NCBI GenBank assembly: GCA_013396635.1 | Contig: WBMW01005075.1 | Location: forward strand, 27,420 to 91,419 | Source of the DNA: Penelope pileata | Lineage: Eukaryota > Chordata > Aves > Galliformes > Cracidae | Length of the DNA stretch: 64,000 nt | Direction of reading: 5' to 3' | Part shown: positions 1 through 12,035 of the stretch, in pieces | Numbering within the stretch: position 1 is the first letter of the stretch | Layout of the letters: every line of letters begins with the position of its first letter | Program-made: the position numbers and the translations under genes | The notes under the pieces: generated by a model | What the model was told of the DNA's origin: nothing | Seen by the model: only the letters and a program-made list of their open reading frames with translations | Database searches by the model: none

Positions 1-170
1 AACATGCAGGCTCTTGTTCATTGCTGTTGAAAATGCACAGCTTATGGTGGTGACTAAGTTGAAAAAGAGCGTTTTGTAGCTGAGAATTTGCTCTATCAAC
101 AGTGTTATTGTTCTCTTTGTTGTAGTTTCCATGGAAATAAAAAAGGGAGGCATCACTTTTGGAGCAACCT
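1..170 (-). mobile_element. Mariner-type DNA transposon end (Galluhop-like), cut by window edge
   Basis: This stretch is the reverse complement of the left part of the element at 19060-19594. Shared landmarks are the terminal CCAAAA-type inverted repeat (here at about 147-170, ending in GGAGCAACCT), the block TTTCCATGGAAATAA at 126-140, and TAGCTGAGAATTTGCTCTAT at 78-97. A TA, the usual mariner target, sits at 170-171. From memory the terminal sequence matches Galluhop, a chicken mariner element. Only one end is visible; the rest lies left of base 1. Strand is given only relative to the second copy. No transposase reading frame is present in the visible part. Confidence 0.82.
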
Positions 171-3100
171 ATGTGCATCAGCACACAAAATAGTTAATTG
201 CATTTAACTTTTACTTTGCTAACAGATCACCACATCAACTGCAGAGTTACATGACATTTCAAGTATAATCCAGATAGGATACTGACACATGCAATTTCCA
301 CCCTCCCTCATTCTTTCCCCTCTCTGATTCATGTAACACTCAAAAATTTTATCCCTTTTTTTTCTAAGGTTCCTGCCGTTGAAGATCATATACTCATAGT
401 AGATGAAATCTGTACAAGATGCATGAAATATTAGTTGCTTTGGAAACTCTCGAGGTGGCTCTGCTTATTATTTTTAATAAGCAGGTATTTTTAATGACAG
501 CTTCTTATAGACACTGTACATTTGCATATATAAGTACTCATTTCTTTTCATATGTTTACTTGGAAAATGTGATTCAAAAAAAATGCTCCTAAAATGAACA
601 AAAACACTGGGTTCTCCTCCGTAAGTTCTGATTCTAAGAATAAAGATTCATCCTTGCTCCCATTAAATTAACTAAGAATTCTCTAATCTTCCTAAGCTAT
701 TTTTTGTACTTTCAGAGAATTTACAATGTAACAATTTGTACAGAGGTACTCTTTCCTGAAACATGTTTAGTTGGTTGGTTGGTTTTTTCTCCACTGAAAA
801 AACAAGTCCTAGATTTTTTTCTCTATGGAAGAGGGACCTCTGCAGTCAGCCTCGGCAGAGCTCTTTATGCTGGACTTCAATCTTCTCTTATTCATTGTAA
901 CAGATTTGGGGGTTGGGGGAGGGGCATGGAAAAGAGTGAAAAAAATCGTGAAAAAAAAACCAAAAAGATCTCTCAGAATTCTGATATTGAGCATTTCAAA
1001 TGTAGTCAGTCCCCTCCTCTCCTTTTCCTTTACTACAGAATGAAAAATGGTTCTAGATTTTGAGGAGAAAAATAAACAAAAAAACACCACCACCAAAGGT
1101 ACCATGCTACCATCCCTTCTGCAGTACTGAAAGAAATTTAATGCTCAGTCAAGAGGATCCTGAGTGACTGCTCTGAATCTGTGGAAAAGGATTCTGAATT
1201 TACAGAGGATCACAAGTTGAATCAACAACGGGATGCTGCTGCCCTCTCTAGTGCATTAACTAGACTAACTGCTGTAGTGCACAAGGAGGTACATTTCTTA
1301 CTTTTTTGTAGAAGTGAGGCACCAGATAGCATGCTGTGTTTCATTTACTTATAATGTAGATAAACAAGAAGAGTTCAGGCACCAGTGTGAAGTTACAGAA
1401 AAGTGAAGAGAATGTGACATTTAAAAAACTGAAAAAATGAATTTGCTTAGAATAAAAGAGATGATCAAGGGCATACAATTAACATCTTGATATATGCAGA
1501 AAACTGTTATAAAAGAGATCTGTATTCCATGGCCAGTTCATACCGTGAAAGCTAGTAAATAGACTAATTTGCAGTAAGGGAGATTTAAGAGTCAATATTT
1601 GTACTTAGAAAGAAAGGAAATCTTTCCAGATTATTTGCCCCTGTAGAGAGCATCTAAGAAACTTACAGAATCTCTGCCACCAGGAAATGCTGAAGAACCG
1701 TTAAGAAATGTCTCCTGGGAAAGGCTTAGGCACAATTCATCACAGAATCAATTTGAATTTGTTCTCCAATTTGTCACTTACACTGCAAGTTAAAAAGGAC
1801 AAACATAGCTAGTGAGAACAGAGACTCCTTTATGTTTGCCACCTTCTCTACTTCCACTGAGAGCAGTGCGAGAAAGCAGGGTATTGCAGCCAGCCTCCAG
1901 CAGGGTAAGGACAGTCAGCACAGGTATTTTTATATCCCGCCCAGCGTCTCTATCTTGCTGTCTGTAGGATGTTTGCAGCACTCAAGGCCTGATCTTTACA
2001 CACTGCACTCAGAATGGCTGTAGCCACCTACACCTGTATCCAGAGAAACGAAAACCAGAAAAATTTCTGCAGTAATGCAGAGTAAAATGCAAATCTGGTA
2101 GTACTGATTGTGATGCCACTTTGCACATCTTCACGCTTCTTTACCTAAGCAGGCAATGTCATAAGTCCCCACAATGGCACAAAATGCACAAGCTTGGGAG
2201 CGACCTCTGGAGATCATGCAGTCCCACTTCCCTGTCCAAAGTTCCCCCCTTCTGTCTCCTGAGAACAGGTTGTTTCAGTGTTCAGCAAGATCAGCCACTC
2301 CCAACCTATATCAAACGAAGATCTGGAACTGCTGTCAAAGAGCAGCAAACATGGGTCTGCTTAGTAAGCCAAGGATCTGATAGATAAATCGTCATTTATT
2401 GAAAAATCAAGAGAAATTTCTTCTTTACCCTCAAATTAGTACCATATTTTCAGATTACACAAGTAAATGAACTACCAGTAGCTAAAATAAAAATAAAAAA
2501 CATACCGTCATGACCACAGTAAAAAAAAAAAGAAGCATATGTACAATATATTGTCCTAAGTAAAGCAGTGTCTGCTTTTGGTGAGGAAGAAATCTCTATT
2601 TTGAAGCAATGGATTACAAAGGAATAATGAAGGAAGTTCGAACTAGTATTTTGTAAACCTGCTCAAAACAAAGATATTTCAAGCATAATTACTGCACCAG
2701 TTAGAGACTGAAAACATAGCTTGCACTTCTAGAAAATCACCATAAAAAATTGCATTGTAGCCAAGCTACTTTTTAATTTACTTCACTTTTATTTTTCATT
2801 CTCAATACAATACCCTGCTATATAGTGATGTCTCCTCATATTTTCCTCTCTCTCCTGTAATGTGTGCTTCTATGTCCCAATATCTATCTGTTGTCATTGT
2901 TTGATTTTTAGTCTAAATTATTATCGAGTTTATCTATTCTTTTGTTAATTTAAATATCTTAACAGTGCCTCTAGACATGTAAGAGCTACATGGTCACACC
3001 AATAAGACCAGTGCAGTCAGGTACCACATGTGTCATCTGACATACAAGAAAGCCTGTTTTTGTTGTCTGACACTATAAATGTGTTGGATTTTGTTAGCCA

Positions 3101-6100
3101 ATCCATATTTTGGCTATCTCTGCAAATGAAATATAATTGCAGAATTATGATAGGCAGTGTCATACAATTTAAGTTTAAGCACTGGCCTGGACTTCAAGAC
3201 AAAAAATGTGGGAAAGCTGAAAATGCCAATGTACAGATAACAAAGGTATTACTAATTTTGCTCTAATCAGTATTTTATGCATAATTTATGTGGGTTTTCA
3301 ACTCTGCAGGAAGAGAGCTCAAACATTTTTTAAATTCTGTCTTTCTCTAAAATGATGTTACAGTGTAAACAGAAATATCACAGAAGACTGAAGAAGACAT
3401 GAACGAAGATTAAGTTACCCTGAAGTATGCAGAGACACAGTTTCAGGGAAGATCTTGCTTCAGCTATAAACTTTTGGTATTTATTGTTTCATAGAAGTCA
3501 TAAAAATGAATGGTGCAATAGTTATGAAATAAACAAATGAAAGACAACAATATTTATATGTGCATATCTATTAAGAAGTGTTTTAATAACCAGGCCATAT
3601 TTTACTACTATCAACTTCCAATCCATTACAGACTAGCATTTAAAACACACACACCACAACCACCACATTAAAATCCCACATCTCACAAATCACAACAGAA
3701 ATTAAAAACTCCTCTCTACAAAGTCAATTTATACAACCTGAGATTCTAGTTAGTCCCTATCACTATTTCTGGGTTAGGAAAACAAAAACGCTCTAAACTC
3801 AAGAGGATCATTAAAATACGTAACAGTTTCTGTGTAAGATTTAAGTTCTTATGCACAGCTTAACACTAATTTTGAGGGTATTATTAATTTGTTAGAAACG
3901 TCTTTGAAAATAAATAAACACACTTCCTGTAAGACTATATACTATGCATTCAAGCTACCTATACCTTATGTCTCCTTAAGTTCTGCAATATTTCATCCAA
4001 ACCCAATTTTCTCAAGAATATACACATAATTTTATTTTTATTTACTTAATTACAGGAGAGTTTTAGCAACATTGCCAATATTAACACTTGGGCTAGAATT
4101 CTTCATGCAGGTGTCTGCCTCAGGCTTTCCTTTTTCATGTACTTAATTAATTCTTGGCAAAAATGAGATAGTTTTTCCCATGAATTCACAATGAACTTCC
4201 CAATTTCTTTGTCACAAGGCTGTTATTTCTTTTCCTGTTATCTTTTACCTCACTCACTCTACAGCTCCCAGCAAATAGATAAATGCTACCAAAAAACAGC
4301 ACACTGTCTGTATTCAGAGAATGTGGGATTATGATGTTTATAAGCATTTTCTAACTTGTGTGGTCGAATCTGTAGCCTGGAAGTCCATAATGCTATATGA
4401 ATAATTTATTTAGAATCATTTATTAAACACGCATCAATTCTACAATCCGTTCCCCCATCAATTCATAATTAGATACTCATCAAAATGACAACTGAATCTT
4501 CCTTCTTACAACAGCAGCACTCTGAAACAAGTGCTTTGACTCTCGAGTATCTATTTGAGGAAAAAAAACCTGCAGTCATTACTTAAAGCAGTTTCTCAAA
4601 CATACGCGTCCTGCAAGTAGCATTTTACTCCTGCCTTTGTCTTGCTAACATTTATAAAGGACATAGTTTGGATCAAGCTACCACAGAAAGTAAGTACGTG
4701 GACTTTCACACATAATTTTGCCCCAACATAATGCTTAGTTAGCACATACTGAAGAACCTGAAATATAAAGACCAACTTTTACTTATTCTGTTTTGTTGTT
4801 GTTGAGTGTGAGTAGAAGGGAGGAAGAAAATCTAATACTGCAAAATGTCTGTTTTTCTGAACCAAAAAACTGACGGTAGCAGGAAAGCCCAGCCATCACT
4901 AATCAGCCTATTGAAACGCTAGCATGTTTTCATGCTGTAACAAATATCACCGATGAGACCAAAAAAACACACGACAAAACAATTTGCAACCATTCACTTA
5001 AAATGACACATCTCTTTCACCTTTAGGTCAGTCATATCTTTTGTTGATAAACAGTCTACTATCCTTGAGCCTAGACTCTCAAAGGGTGTTTTGACTCTAC
5101 AGTTACATATTTAGAGCTGCAGTGAATAACAAAAAGCTTCTGGTGTTCTCCAAAAGATAATTTATCAGTATTTTTTTACTCACAATTAAAAAATAAAATG
5201 ATAGCCTCTCTTCTTTCAATGTCACATCTAGACAATGCATATAGATATATCTTATTCATTATTTACAAAGGGACAATTTTTTAAATTGAAATGTAGTTTC
5301 CAAAGTCTTGAAGGATTAAAACAAATTCTAAAGTTTATCATTGTTAAAGAAATTTTTCATTAAAAGACAATTGCAATGAAACAGTAACACTACAGTAGCT
5401 CTTCCAATTTCTGCAAATCATGGCTAAAACACAAGCTTCTAAAAAATTGTACCCTACCAGTGGCATTTGATGCTGCATAACTCATCCTAATTAACATACA
5501 AACTTTGAAATTAGTGAACTAAAATAAAACCTTAAAAAGTGGTTACTTACATCCCTGCAATCAAACTAGGAGCTCTCTTCAGCTATGCTAAGTAATGAAC
5601 CCAATTAAAATAAATAGTTTCATCTAATTCTGCGACAGAAGATGAAATTACATCACTGCTAGTAGCAGCAATTGAATGGCAGAGAGTAATCATGACACTA
5701 ACTTTACAGTACATTGCAGAATCAGTAAGTAACGTATAACTAGATTAATTTCAATAATTTAGTGAGCAACTTAGAAGCTAGTCTTTTTTCTCCTCAGCAT
5801 TTACAACCTGGATGTTTATATAGGAATTTTTAACAATGTCTGCAAGCACCGAGTATCTAAATAAATTAGTAAATATCTAAAGTACTAATGACAACTTGAA
5901 CCATATGGTTAACAAAGAATGCATACAAAAAATATACCTACAGCATATCTGAAAACGAACACATTGCTGCTGGACTGACTTTTATTAACTTTTTTTGTGC
6001 AAGTGGAGACTTTCTATCTGCATATTGAATTTACAATAAATTAAACTTAGATGAATTTAAAAACTACAAACCTACAATCATAACCTATCCATAAGGCTCG

Positions 6101-6805
6101 TAAACTGTCAGTGGGCTATTTCAGCAACTTCACTGAACTGTATTTCTCTTTATCAAATATTTATGCAAACAATGTGTGAAATATCAACTAGCATAATGAC
6201 TGGAAAATAAGATCAAGGCAAATACTGATTAAGAGACCTGCCATATGAGGAATAAAAATGTAAGTACATATCTCTATTTTTTTTTTTTTGGTGAATTTTT
6301 ATGAATATATTTATTATGGTCAAAATTTTAAATACTAGGTTCTTCATCTATCTAGGACTAAATAGAAACATAAACTCCCCCAGCTGCATAAAAAGCGATA
6401 GCACTTACATATGTTTTCTAACAGTAATTCACCTCACATAAAAACACAATTGGCTTCCTCTTCTGAGTTACAATTGTATAAATTTTCCACAATACCTCTA
6501 GAAAGTTAGTTGTCTTGTGTCATCTGAAGCTCTCATGGGAATTAAAATAATTTTCATATTTCTTAAAGCTTCAAACTAAGCTTCCAAATTTTGCAAGCTA
6601 CCCATTGAGTTCATCCTAAGCATATGGGTTTTGAGTAAAAATAAATCATCTTGCAGCACTGGCACATCCATTTCCTTCTTAGTGATGAGATAGTCTCTCC
6701 TCTGTGTACTCACCTTTTAACTTTTGAACTCTTTTACTTTTTTTTTTTCCCCAAAACAACTTCCAAGTTGTTTATCTTCTTTATTATCTGTGGTCTAAGA
6801 ATCAC
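171..6805. other. AT-rich non-coding stretch, probable COMMD10 intron
   Basis: I see no gene, RNA or complete repeat here. Reading frames are short, lack recognisable protein motifs and are scattered over both strands, as expected by chance. There are short A or T runs (for example near 2520 and 6282) and a CA/ACC-rich patch near 3645-3668. By position it lies downstream of the last recognised COMMD10 exon on the minus strand, so it is either the large 3' intron or 3' flank. Confidence 0.6.
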
Positions 6806-7244
6806 CACAGAATCACAGAATGGCATGGCTTGGCAGGAACCTTAAAGATCATCTAGTTCCAATACCCCACTGTGGGCAGGGTTTCCAACCACCAGATTAG
6901 GCTGCTCAGGGCCCCATCCAGGCTGGCTCTGAACACCTCCAGGGATGGGGCATCCACAGCAATCTGGGCAACCTTCGAATCTATACCTCTCCAATTTAGG
7001 AGATGAGGATGTGGTGTGGGTCCATGTCAAAGGCCCTGCACAAGTCCAGATAGACAACATCAGTTGCCTTTCCTTTGTCCACTGACACTGCCACTTCATC
7101 ACAGAAGACCACCAGACTGGTCAGGCATGATCTGCCTTTGATGAAGGCATGCTGACTGTCTTGGATGACCTCCTTGTTTCACATGTGCCTCAGCATGTCT
7201 TCCAGGAGGATCTGTTCCATGAGCTTCCTCGGCACAGGTGAGGC

Positions 7245-7496
7245 TCACCAGCCTCTAGTTCTCTGGGTCTTCCTTTCTCCCTTTCTTGAAAATTGCAGTG
7301 ATGTTCCATTTTTCCTGTCACCATTGACTTTGCCTGACAGCCAACACTTTTCAAATATGATAGGGAGTGGCTTGGCAACCACACCAGTCAGTTCCTTCAG
7401 GACCCTGGGATGTACGTCATCCAGTCCCATAGACCTGTACATATTCAGTCTCATCAGGTGCTCTCTGACTTGCTCTGCTCTTACAGGGGAAGGCAT
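7245..7496 (-). pseudogene. CR1 ORF2 fragment: start of reverse transcriptase domain
   Basis: The minus-strand translation contains MYRSMGLDDVHPRVLKEL followed by a segment ending in IIFEKCWLSGKV. This matches the conserved opening of the CR1 reverse transcriptase (SMGPDEIHPRVL in the copy near 35 kb). The KKG-type segment that follows is still readable but runs into another frame near 7245. The upstream linker and the rest of the RT are present only as shifted frames. It is a decayed retrotransposon gene, not a host gene. Confidence 0.85.
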
Positions 7497-7850
7497 TTTG
7501 TTCCCCTGACCACTGCCTAAAGGCTCAGGGACATGAGAGACATGAGAAGCCTGACTGCCAGTGAAAAAGCAAAGAACTTGTTGAGTACCTTGGCCTTCTG
7601 CATGTCTGTTGAAGCCAGTTCTCCCTTCTCATTTATCAGAGGGGCTACATTCTCCTTGGCTTGTCTCTGCTGACTAACATAGCTGTAGAATCCCTTCTTC
7701 TAATTCTTCACATTCCTCATCAAGTGCAGTTCCATCTGTGCCTTAACTTCCCTGATCCCATCTCCAGATGTCCAGATGGCATCCTTGTGCTCTTCCCAGG
7801 CCACACATCCCTAATTGCAATGCCTGTACATTTCCTTCTTTTCCCCAGTT

Positions 7851-8378
7851 TTAACCAGCCATGTTGAGCCATGCTGTTTTTTTGCCTCTGCTCCTTGATT
7901 TCTTATGCCGGAGAATGGAGAGCTCTTGCGCTCTCATTAAGTCATCCTTAAAGAGCTGACAGATTTGTTTCATTCCTATGTCTCTAAGGACAGTTTCCCA
8001 GAGGATCCCATCCAGCAATTCCTTAAACAGACGGAATTTTGCTCCCCTGAAGTTCAGAGTCCTGACTCTCCTCTCTGCAAGGCCCATATTCCTTGAGATC
8101 ACAAACTCAACCAGGGCATGGTTGCTACAGCCCTGAGTGCCTTCAATCTTAATTTCTTTAATGACCTCCTCCACAGAGGTGATCACCAGGTCCAGTAATA
8201 CTTCACCTCTGGTTGGTCTGTCCAATACTTGCACCAGTAAGTTATCGTCGATGGACTCCAGGAGTCTCTTGGATCGCTTGCAGCTCACTGTGTTGATTTC
8301 CCAGCAGACATCTGACTGGTCGAAATCCCCCATCAGGATGAGAGCCTGTGAGCACAATACTTCTTGTAGCTGAAGCAA
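7851..8378 (-). pseudogene. CR1 ORF2 fragment: C-terminal part of endonuclease domain
   Basis: An open stretch of about 175 codons reads like the apurinic/apyrimidinic-type endonuclease of CR1 LINEs. The motif LILMGDFDQSDVCWE corresponds to the conserved GDFN catalytic strand, with N replaced by D in this copy. Later the segment GCSNHALVEFVI matches the family GCSDHA motif, in which D precedes the catalytic histidine; here D is N. Both changes affect residues normally needed for cleavage, consistent with an inactive relic. The N-terminal endonuclease motifs would lie upstream, at higher coordinates, and are not readable in frame. Confidence 0.85.
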
Positions 8379-8628
8379 GAAGACCTCATTCTGTTGATCA
8401 GGAGCCTGTAGTAGACTCTGACCACCAGCTGTCCTTTATTGGTCTGGACCCTAATTTTCACCTAGGCTGAAAACCTGATCAAGGCCATTTCTCAGAGGCA
8501 GATCTTCGCAATTTATCCAGTTATTTGCATAGAGGGCAACTCCCCTGCCCCTCCTACCTTGTTTATCTCTTCTAAAAAGTGTGTAGCCCTTGACTGGAGT
8601 ATTCCAGATGTGCAATTCATTCCACCAT

Positions 8629-8633
8629 GTTTC
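8629..8633. repeat. Target-site duplication GTTTC, left copy
   Basis: GTTTC occurs at 8629-8633, directly before the nested CR1 tail, and again at 9329-9333 directly after its 5' end. Removing one copy plus the insert rejoins the older CR1 without a break (CACCATGTTTC then TTTGATAGC). CR1 elements often leave no clear duplication, so a 5-base match could partly be chance. Confidence 0.6.
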
Positions 8634-9328
8634 ACAGAATCATAAAATGGCTTGGGTTGAAAGGGACCTCAAAGATCCACTAGTTCCGATCCCCGTGCCA
8701 TGGGCAGGGATGTCAATCACTACAACAGACTGCCTAGGAACCCATCCAATCTGGCCTTGAATGCCTCCATGGATGGGGCATCCACAACTTCTCGGGGCAG
8801 CCTGTTCCAGCGCCTTACCACCCTTTGAGTAAAGAATTTCTTTTGAACATCTAACCTAAATCTCCCCTCTTTCAGTTCAGAAGTATTCCTCCTTGTCCTG
8901 TCACTATCTACCTGCATAAAAAGTTGGTCCCCTTCTTGTTTACAAGCTCCTTTCAAGTACTGGAAGGCTGCAATGAGGTCTCCCTGGTGTCTTCTCCATG
9001 CTAAACAAGCCCAACTCCCTCAAACTTTCCTCCTAGGAGAGGTGCTCCAGCCCTCTGATCATCTTTGTGGCTCTCCTCTGGACCCACTCCAAGAGCTCTG
9101 CAACTTTCTTGTGTTGGCGGCCCCACGCCTGGATGCAGTACTCCAGATGAGGTCTTACAAGGGTAGAGTAGAGAGGGACAATCCCCTCCCTCTCCCTGCT
9201 GCCATCCCTCCTTGGATGCAGCCCAGGATACGGTTGGCTTTCCGGGCTGCAAGTGCATACTGCTGGCTCACGCCCAGCTTTTTGTCCATTAGGACACCCA
9301 AGTCCTTCTCGGCAGGACTGATCTCAAC
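8634..9328 (-). mobile_element. Younger 5'-truncated CR1 inserted into the older CR1
   Basis: The copy begins at 8634 with ACAGAATCATAAAATGGC, the reverse of the CR1 3' tail, and continues through the 3' part of ORF2. The minus-strand frame at 8720-8956 reads the end of ORF2 (DSDRTRRNTSELKEGRFRLD, then VVRRWNRLPREVVDAPS). The 5' part, to 9328, covers the segment near VDKKLGVS, the usual DEKL region before AAQKANRILGC. It is about 695 bases long, 5' truncated, and flanked by GTTTC. It is less diverged from the CR1 pattern than its host element, as expected if it arrived later. Confidence 0.92.
8720..8956 (-). pseudogene. CR1 ORF2 C-terminal fragment (nested copy)
   Basis: The minus-strand frame carries the extreme C-terminus of CR1 ORF2: a DRTRRN motif, RFRLDVQKKFFTQRVV, WNRLPREVVDAPSMEAFKAR and LDGFLGSLL before the stop. 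It lacks everything upstream of about the last 80 codons in this frame; the neighbouring part is shifted into another frame (9001-9258). It has no function of its own and is useful only for subfamily assignment of the nested insertion. Confidence 0.85.
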
Positions 9329-9333
9329 GTTTC
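9329..9333. repeat. Target-site duplication GTTTC, right copy
   Basis: Second copy of GTTTC, matching 8629-8633. It marks the 5' (truncated) end of the nested CR1 and the point where the older CR1 resumes with TTTGATAGCAATTAGG. Confidence 0.6.
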
Positions 9334-10838
9334 TTTGATAGCAATTAGGTCATGGTTTTCTAATTGCACCAATCCTTCCATCTCCTCCTGTTTACTACCC
9401 ATGTTATGTGCACTGGTGCAGAGGCACTACAGCTGGGCTATCAGCTGCGTTACCTTCTTGGAGGAGCTCTCTCAAATTCATCTGGGACAAATCCGAGGTC
9501 TTCAACTGCTGCTTCCCGAAGTGAGAGTGTTCTCTGGCTCTCCTCTGTTACTCAGAAGTACAACCCCTCCCACATAAGACCTGGTTTAAAGCTCTGCTCA
9601 TCAGCTCAGACAGCTTGCTGCCCAAGAGGAGGTTGCCCCTCCTGGTCAGTTACATCCCATCTGATACCAACATGCTCTATCTCTCAAAGGTACATCCAAG
9701 ATCATAGTACCCAAAACCCTGAGCGTGATTCTCCAGAGTTTCATTTTATAATCTAGATGAAATTTACCAGAGCTCAAGATGTTACTATATTAAAAAGAGA
9801 TAACGAGTCAGTTCTGTTTTTCATTGCAAACAATGGCAACTAGCAAATGGGATGAATTAAGCTCTTCTTGTTCGAGTATAACTAAATAACAATAAAAAAC
9901 AATCACTTTCAAGCACATCACAACAAAAAGCAAATTAATCTCTTAAAAATAATTTAAATGATCCTAGGGTGCTCGGGTCTAATGTCACTACTGTCTTCTC
10001 AGGTGAGAAAAAAAAAAAAAGAGACAGAAACCAGGACAGACGTCAAATTTCACAGCTGCAAGGGAAAAACAGCACAGTAACTCCACATTTACATATTTGT
10101 GCCCCAATTCCCAGTGCATCTGAAACACTACAAAAATGAAGTCTGTCTATGCTTATAAAATACAGTGACAAGTCATTGATAATATGGGCTCAAGAACTCC
10201 TTTTAGCTTGGGTTTTGTACAGCACAGGAGTGTTTCTGTAATGCAGGACCACCCTATTACTTAAATGCCTTTGACAATCTGAAACCTAGATACACAAACG
10301 CTTAGACACATAAACCCATTGTGAGGAGGTTATCAAAGTGCAGCATCATAAAGTTTATCACAACAAATACTTCCAGCCTAAGACGTACCATAGTTCTGCA
10401 TTTCTTCTATTAAATGAAATTTCAGGTTGAGCAGATTTCCAAATTCATCTATTAACATTCAATTCCAGTGGCTAAAACAAACTTGTCTGAAGATAGGGTT
10501 GGCCAGGCTCACTCCCTGTTACACTTGGGAGTGCTTTCACAAAAGCAGGGTTACTACTGGAGGTTAAATTGAGCTTGAATGCCCCAGAAGTTTGTTTGGC
10601 ATCACTGTAACGCCTTCCCCATTGTGCTCTGGGCCATATCTCCCATGAGAAAATTTACAAGTTCTTCTCTTTCACCTCCTCTCTCTCTGGATTGCATTTC
10701 ATAATTGCTAATGCTGCACTGAAGCATCACACTCTGCCCTAAGTAGAATTCTCAATATAAAGGTGCAGTGACAGCTACTTAAAGACCTTCCAATGCCACA
10801 AGAAAACAGTATAATTGATGAGGGTTGAGGAATAGACA

Positions 10839-10922
10839 TTGTATACATTGTATACATACATATACGTATGTGTATATATGTGTGTGTTTCTATACATATG
10901 TCTATGTGAGCACACACGCATA
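10839..10922. repeat. TATG/TG microsatellite-like tract
   Basis: An imperfect tract of alternating purine and pyrimidine: TTGTATACATTGTATACATA followed by TATG, TGTATATATG and TGTGTGT units, ending in CACACACGCATA. The alternating pattern and length imply slippage-prone sequence. No gene overlaps it. Confidence 0.8.
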
Positions 10923-11859
10923 CAGAGCTTGGAGAGAGATAGGCACATTTTTTTCAGCATTTCTCTCTCAGAACTGCCTTGTTTTAAGCACTTCTCCCTA
11001 AAAGCCAAGTTCCTCAAAGACTTAAAGCTCCACATATTGCACTTGCACCCCCGATGGTATTACGATTAAAATATATCTTTTTAAATAGCTTTAGTTATTC
11101 AAAAATAAAAAACCCTGCGCTATTAATTTTGTAATATACAACATTCAGAATATTAATGAGGTTTATGCACAAGTTTATCAGCAGTTTGTTTCTTCTCTTA
11201 GATTATATATTACCAGCATTCTTACGTTAAATCACAGCACTTTTCCCCAGTAAAAAGTTAAAAGATCATAAGAAAGATTAATTACAACAAGTGAAGAAAC
11301 AATATGTTAGAGCAAAGCCAGACAGAGAGTAACAGTAAGAGCCATTTCCAGTGCTAAAAAATAAGAATGATGAATAATGAGAAAGTACAAAGCACACTCT
11401 TTGCTTACTTTGCATAGGATCACATAGTCTATGGAAGGAAGAGACATCTGCATGCCCCTAGGAATTCCTATCTCTTTTCCCTCTGAATAATATTCAGTCC
11501 TAACAAATTCTGAGTCTTTTCACTTAGCACAACTTCCATTCCATTAGTTTCTGTCGAATGATCACTGAAATGAGTGTTTCATAGATGCACCTATATCCCT
11601 CAAAGCAAAGAAAGTACTCTTCACTGCTGCATAGAATCCCACATTTTCAGTGGTGTCACTGAACACTAAGATAGAAACAGAAAATCACTTACAGTTATCT
11701 ATAAACAGCACGCTTTCACTCACATCCTTACCTGCGATAGAGCAAAAACATACGGCATGACATATTTCTGACCTGCACCATGACTGCGGTGAAAAGAAAA
11801 TGTTCACAAAAACATTAACAAAAATCCAGCTGACATACAACTGAGCCTGCCACCTAGAC

Positions 11860-12035
11860 AGAATTTGAGGAAGCTGCCAACCCTGTTCTGAGGTGCTGCA
11901 GCTGCACTCTGAGCACGGCTCCCAGCACCTCACTGTCAGCATCCTCTCGCTGCCTCTGCCCTGTGGGTGCTCTGCCCAGGTGCGAGGCTGCTGTGCACCA
12001 GCAGAGCTCTGCAACGAGGCCTTCACATGGCAGCA
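11860..12035. other. GC-rich patch of unknown origin
   Basis: About 175 bases rich in CTGC, CAGC and CTCTGCCC words inside AT-rich DNA. Two overlapping minus-strand frames (11685-12026 and 11854-12036) span it, but neither has a recognisable domain, splice pattern or initiation context. It could be the remnant of a repeat I do not recognise, or simply a local composition shift. I see no terminal repeats. Confidence 0.4.

Larger units (their letters stand above)
6806..9745 (-). mobile_element. Old CR1 LINE, internally deleted and split by a younger CR1
   Basis: The 3' end is at 6806, where CACAGAATCACAGAATGG is the degraded ATTCTATG-type tail in reverse. The piece at 6806-6975 is the ORF2 C-terminus and 3' tail. 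At about 6975 the sequence jumps into the middle of the reverse transcriptase (LERYRFEG region), so several hundred bases of ORF2 are missing. It then runs back through the RT N-terminal part (7245-7496) and the endonuclease C-terminus (7851-8378) to 8633. The copy is interrupted by the CR1 at 8634-9328 and resumes at 9334, ending near 9745. The outer limit is approximate. Frames are broken by many stops and shifts, so it is an old, inactive copy. Confidence 0.9.

Noticed and set aside
3645..3668. CA/ACC-rich patch considered as a microsatellite
   Set aside because: Too short and irregular to call as a tandem repeat.
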